A DNA stretch of 6,188 nt from RGIG3009 sp045590415 (lineage in GTDB: Bacteria > Bacillota > Clostridia > Oscillospirales > Acutalibacteraceae): contig JAZNRA010000132.1 in NCBI GenBank assembly GCA_045590415.1, positions 1-6,188 of the forward strand, written 5' to 3'. This document shows positions 5,267-6,188 of the stretch, piece by piece (the first letter of the stretch is position 1; each line of letters starts with the position of its first letter). The translations under genes were made by a program, and so were the position numbers. Below the pieces are notes generated by a model. That model worked only from the letters and a program-made list of their open reading frames with translations, did no database searches and was not told the origin of the DNA.

Positions 5267-6188
5267 TTATTTATCCTCCGCCAGTCGTTCTTGAATGTAC
5301 TTAAGCGACGCGATCTTCTCTTTCGTCTGCTCGACGTTCAGAAGATCGGTGTTATTGGAGTTAAACTCGGTGAGCGGATTGCGCTCGGCATCGCCTTTGT
5401 TGAAGTATTTGTCGTAGTTTAAGCCGCGGTTGTCGCAGGGGACGCGGTAGAAATCGCCCATGTCGATCGCGTTCGCACATTCTTCGTTGGTGAGCAGGGT
5501 TTCGTACATCTTCTCGCCGTGGCGAATGCCGATGACTTTGATGTTCTCTTTATCGCCGCCGAACAGCTCGCACACCGCCTCCGCTTGCGTCTGAATGGTG
5601 CAGGCGGGGGCTTTTTGAACGAGAATATCGCCCGCCTCACCGTTCTCGAATGCAAACAGCACCAGATCCACCGCTTCATCCAGCGACATGATAAAGCGCG
5701 TCATGTTGCCGTCGGTGATGGTGATGGGCTTGCCCGCCTTGATCTGGTCGATCCACAGCGGAATGACCGAGCCGCGCGAACACATCACGTTGCCGTAGCG
5801 CGTACAGCAAATTTTCGTCTTGTTGGGGTCAACCGTGCGGGATTTTGCCACGACCACCTTTTCCATCATCGCTTTGGACGTACCCATCGCGTTTACGGGA
5901 TATGCCGCCTTGTCGGTGGACAAGCACACGACGTTCTTAACCCCCGCTTCGATGGCGGCGGTCAGCACGTTTTCCGTGCCGATGACATTGGTCTTGCCCG
6001 CCTCGATGGGGAAAAATTCGCAGGACGGCACTTGTTTGAGTGCCGCCGCGTGGAAGATATAATCCACGCCGTGCATCGCGTTTTTGACAGAGGCGAGATC
6101 GCGCACGTCGCCGATATAGAATTTGATCTTGTCGGCGACTTCCGGCATCTTCGCCTGAAATTCGTGGCGCATATCGTCCTGCTTTTTC
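5267..6188 (-). CDS. capE: CapE/WbjB/FnlA-like UDP-GlcNAc 4,6-dehydratase/5-epimerase (partial, N-terminus off window)
   Basis: First enzyme of the pathway: it dehydrates UDP-GlcNAc at C4/C6 and inverts C5 to give the L-arabino 4-keto sugar used by CapF. The window holds the last 306 codons. The frame stays open past the ATG at 6170-6172 as KKQDDMRHEF..., and KQDDMR is a conserved internal stretch of this family, so that ATG is not the start and the Rossmann nucleotide-binding glycine motif lies beyond the right edge. Visible motifs are YIGDVRD, then DYIFHAAALKQVPSCEF (about 6061-6011), EAGKTNVIGTENV, LSTDKAAYPVNAMGTSKAMMEK (about 5921-5859) and TRYGNVMCSRGSVIPLW. STDK supplies the Asp/Lys pair. 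The canonical SDR YxxxK is replaced by MxxxK (MGTSK), a known trait of CapE-type dehydratases and not a defect. It ends in a TAA two bases before capG. FlaA1/PseB is a close relative, but the neighbours favour L-FucNAc synthesis. Confidence 0.93.
   Translation of the reverse strand, partial: KKQDDMRHEFQAKMPEVADKIKFYIGDVRDLASVKNAMHGVDYIFHAAALKQVPSCEFFPIEAGKTNVIGTENVLTAAIEAGVKNVVCLSTDKAAYPVNAMGTSKAMMEKVVVAKSRTVDPNKTKICCTRYGNVMCSRGSVIPLWIDQIKAGKPITITDGNMTRFIMSLDEAVDLVLFAFENGEAGDILVQKAPACTIQTQAEAVCELFGGDKENIKVIGIRHGEKMYETLLTNEECANAIDMGDFYRVPCDNRGLNYDKYFNKGDAERNPLTEFNSNNTDLLNVEQTKEKIASLKYIQERLAEDK

Noticed and set aside
5859..5921. Missing catalytic Tyr in the dehydratase (MxxxK instead of YxxxK)
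   Set aside because: This substitution is a known feature of the CapE-type inverting dehydratases, so it is neither a mutation nor new.
6170..6172. ATG as a real start of the dehydratase gene
   Set aside because: The frame is open upstream to the window edge and the upstream codons (KKQDD) belong to a conserved internal stretch of CapE. Starting here would delete the nucleotide-binding glycine motif.

Overview
All five genes in this window are read from the minus strand, so transcription runs from the right edge to the left. Purine-rich Shine-Dalgarno sequences, a TTG start, a consensus sigma-A-type promoter, moderate GC content and protein motifs close to those of Gram-positive capsule loci suggest a Firmicute, most likely a clostridial gut or rumen type. 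This placement is inferred from style and family resemblance, not from a marker gene.

Right block (6188 to 1738): a tightly packed surface-polysaccharide operon. In transcription order it holds a CapE/WbjB/FnlA-type UDP-GlcNAc 4,6-dehydratase/5-epimerase (its first few dozen residues lie off the window), a CapG/WbjD/FnlC-type UDP-HexNAc 2-epimerase, a nucleotidyltransferase-fold protein of the NTP_transf_5 type with no settled function, and a CapF/WbjC/FnlB-type two-domain reductase (SDR plus cupin). E, F and G together are the known three-enzyme route from UDP-GlcNAc to UDP-N-acetyl-L-fucosamine, a precursor for capsule, O-antigen or other glycans. The gaps are 2 nt, 12 nt and a 4-nt overlap, so the four genes look co-transcribed and translationally coupled. 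The operon ends in a strong intrinsic terminator that overlaps the capF stop codon.

Middle (1737 to 1609): a 129-bp junction. It holds the terminator, a perfect TTGACA / TATAAT promoter that starts only two bases after the terminator, an inverted repeat just downstream of the predicted transcription start that looks like an operator, and a strong Shine-Dalgarno sequence.

Left block (1608 to 1): a separate, probably regulated transport operon. It begins with a DctM-type large permease of a TRAP-like secondary transporter, followed after a 12-nt gap by a small membrane protein that runs off the left edge. No substrate-binding protein (DctP/TAXI) is visible, so the substrate cannot be named. 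No RNA gene, mobile element, CRISPR array or large repeat was seen.

The least ordinary points are the uncharacterised nucleotidyltransferase between the 2-epimerase and the reductase (order E-G-X-F instead of E-F-G), and the TRAP-like operon that starts with the large permease behind a perfect promoter and an operator-like palindrome.
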